Part shown: positions 15,079 to 16,172 of the stretch, piece by piece | Layout: every line of letters begins with the position of its first letter | Position numbering within the stretch: position 1 is the stretch's first letter | Assembly: GCA_003531115.1 (NCBI GenBank) | Contig: DQHT01000012.1 | Span: 2,982-19,153, forward strand | DNA from: Bacteroidota bacterium | GTDB lineage: Bacteria; Bacteroidota; Bacteroidia; UBA8524 | DNA length: 16,172 nucleotides | Direction: 5' to 3' | Translations under genes and position numbers: made by a program | The notes under the pieces: generated by a model | What the model saw: only the letters and a program-made list of their open reading frames with translations | What the model was told of the DNA's origin: nothing | The model's database searches: none

Positions 15079-16172
15079 ATGAAATACCTATACTTAATCT
15101 TGCTTTTTCTATTCGCTTCTTTTCAGGTACATGCCACCCACGTCATGGGTTCTGAGATCCATTATAGGTCAATAGGCAATGGTCAATATGAGATCACCCT
15201 GAAAGTTTACCGCGATTGCAATGGAATTCAACTGAGTCAGTCTAATATCGTGGCCAGGTGTAGCAGTACTACCCTAAATATCTCCAACCAGACGAAAATA
15301 TCTGTCAGAGACGTAACCGGGGTCAGTCCGAATTGTCCGACAGGAAGTCGCTGCAACGGTTCATCTTTCCCTTATGGTGTTGAAGAACATATTTGGAAAG
15401 CAACTTTAGACCTAAGTTCATATTCCTGTTGCGAATGGATCTTGTCCTGGGAACAATGTTGCCGCAATAGCAATATTACCACCGGACAGGCGAATGAAAA
15501 CTTTTTTGTCACTGCGCAACTGAACAAGTGTGCCGGATCAAACGCATCTCCAACTTTCGAAACCTTGCCCATTCGGATGTTATGTTACAACAATAATGTA
15601 ACCTACAATATGGGACTTCAGGATACTGTTGACGTGGGCGACTCCTTTTCATTTGCGCTTGTACCGGCCCTGATCGGACTGAACCAATCAACCACCTATA
15701 ATGCACAATACAGTGCAACGAATCCACTCAAATATTTTGGTTTTCCAAATCCAAACCTGAGCTACCCGGCAGGTTTTCATTTGAACCCGGTGAATGGCGA
15801 CCTCACATTCAGGCCTGTCCAGGTCAATGAGATAGCGGTTATTGTTATCGAAGTGAGTGAATGGAGAAAAAATGGCAACCAGGTTTGGGAGCTTATTGGA
15901 AAAACACGCCGGGATATGCAGGTTATCATCATGAACTGCAACGGGTCAACATCACCCCCGCAACTTGCAGGTCCTTATTCTTATGAAATCTGTGCAGGAG
16001 ACTCGGTTAATATTCCTTTCTATACCAGTGACCTTAACAGTGCCGACAGTACGAAAATATACAGTGTTTTTGGTTCCCTGCCGGGAGCGAAATTTACGAA
16101 CAATAACGGTACCGTGCGGAATGCCACCGGCGTTTTGCATTGGAGAACAGACTCATCCATGGTAAGCAACCA
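15079..16172 (+). CDS. Exported protein C, third member of the paralogous family, cut by the window edge
   Basis: An open frame begins at the ATG at 15079 and has no stop before the end of the window (364 complete codons). It starts 63 bp after the stop of protein B. Residues 1-19 form a signal peptide (LYLILLFLFASF, cleavage at VHA/THVMG). The N-terminal domain follows the family pattern: CEWILSWEQCCRNSNITTG (118-136), YFGFPNPNLSYPAGFHLNP, then EVSEWRK. From about 297 a cadherin-like module begins (YEICAGDSVNIPFYTSD, ATGVLHWRTD), equivalent to residues about 305-365 of protein A. If the architecture holds, Ig-like repeats and a T9SS sorting domain should follow beyond the window. The opening THVMGSEIHY is the form most typical of large Bacteroidota surface proteins. 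Function is unknown; adhesin or structural surface protein is inferred. Confidence 0.9.
   Translation, partial: MKYLYLILLFLFASFQVHATHVMGSEIHYRSIGNGQYEITLKVYRDCNGIQLSQSNIVARCSSTTLNISNQTKISVRDVTGVSPNCPTGSRCNGSSFPYGVEEHIWKATLDLSSYSCCEWILSWEQCCRNSNITTGQANENFFVTAQLNKCAGSNASPTFETLPIRMLCYNNNVTYNMGLQDTVDVGDSFSFALVPALIGLNQSTTYNAQYSATNPLKYFGFPNPNLSYPAGFHLNPVNGDLTFRPVQVNEIAVIVIEVSEWRKNGNQVWELIGKTRRDMQVIIMNCNGSTSPPQLAGPYSYEICAGDSVNIPFYTSDLNSADSTKIYSVFGSLPGAKFTNNNGTVRNATGVLHWRTDSSMVSN

Overview
The window looks like chromosomal DNA from a member of the phylum Bacteroidota. The evidence is a one-piece sensor kinase/receiver/AraC regulator, several secreted proteins ending in type A sorting domains of the type IX secretion system (T9SS), a promoter with Bacteroidota-type -33/-7 boxes (TTTG and TAnnTTTG), and starts without clear Shine-Dalgarno sequences. 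I cannot fix the order or genus. No RNA genes, insertion sequences, CRISPR arrays or phage genes are visible.

Layout. Positions 1-2184 (+) hold the 3' part of a membrane-anchored GAF / histidine kinase / receiver / AraC hybrid regulator. Positions 2334-3869 (+) encode a secreted seven-unit 'delta-60' beta-propeller protein with a T9SS sorting domain, ending at a strong bidirectional terminator (3887-3929). Positions 3928-5055 (-) encode an AAA_14/DUF4143 ATPase. It is preceded by a near-consensus promoter built into three 32-bp tandem repeats with operator-like symmetry (5091-5186). Positions 5253-6755 (-) encode cysteinyl-tRNA synthetase (cysS).

From 6869 to the right edge lies a cluster of three related exported proteins. 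The first two (6869-10450 and 11449-15015) are complete, about 1190 residues each. They share a signal peptide, a Cys-rich N-terminal domain, a cadherin-like module, seven Ig-like repeats of about 87 residues, and a T9SS sorting domain. The third (from 15079) is cut by the window edge after about 364 residues. A Na+/Ca2+ exchanger-family gene (10454-11398, -) sits between the first two.

How the genes fit together. The secreted proteins would pass the inner membrane by Sec and the outer membrane by T9SS, ending on the surface or outside the cell. The three related proteins are probably adhesin-like or surface-layer proteins, but their function is not shown by the sequence. cysS and the exchanger appear to be unrelated housekeeping genes. 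The hybrid regulator could control its downstream secreted neighbour, which is inference from position only. The two observations most worth following are the three-gene family, whose repeats stay in exact register between paralogs, and the repeat/operator array in front of the ATPase. I see no defence or mobile system.
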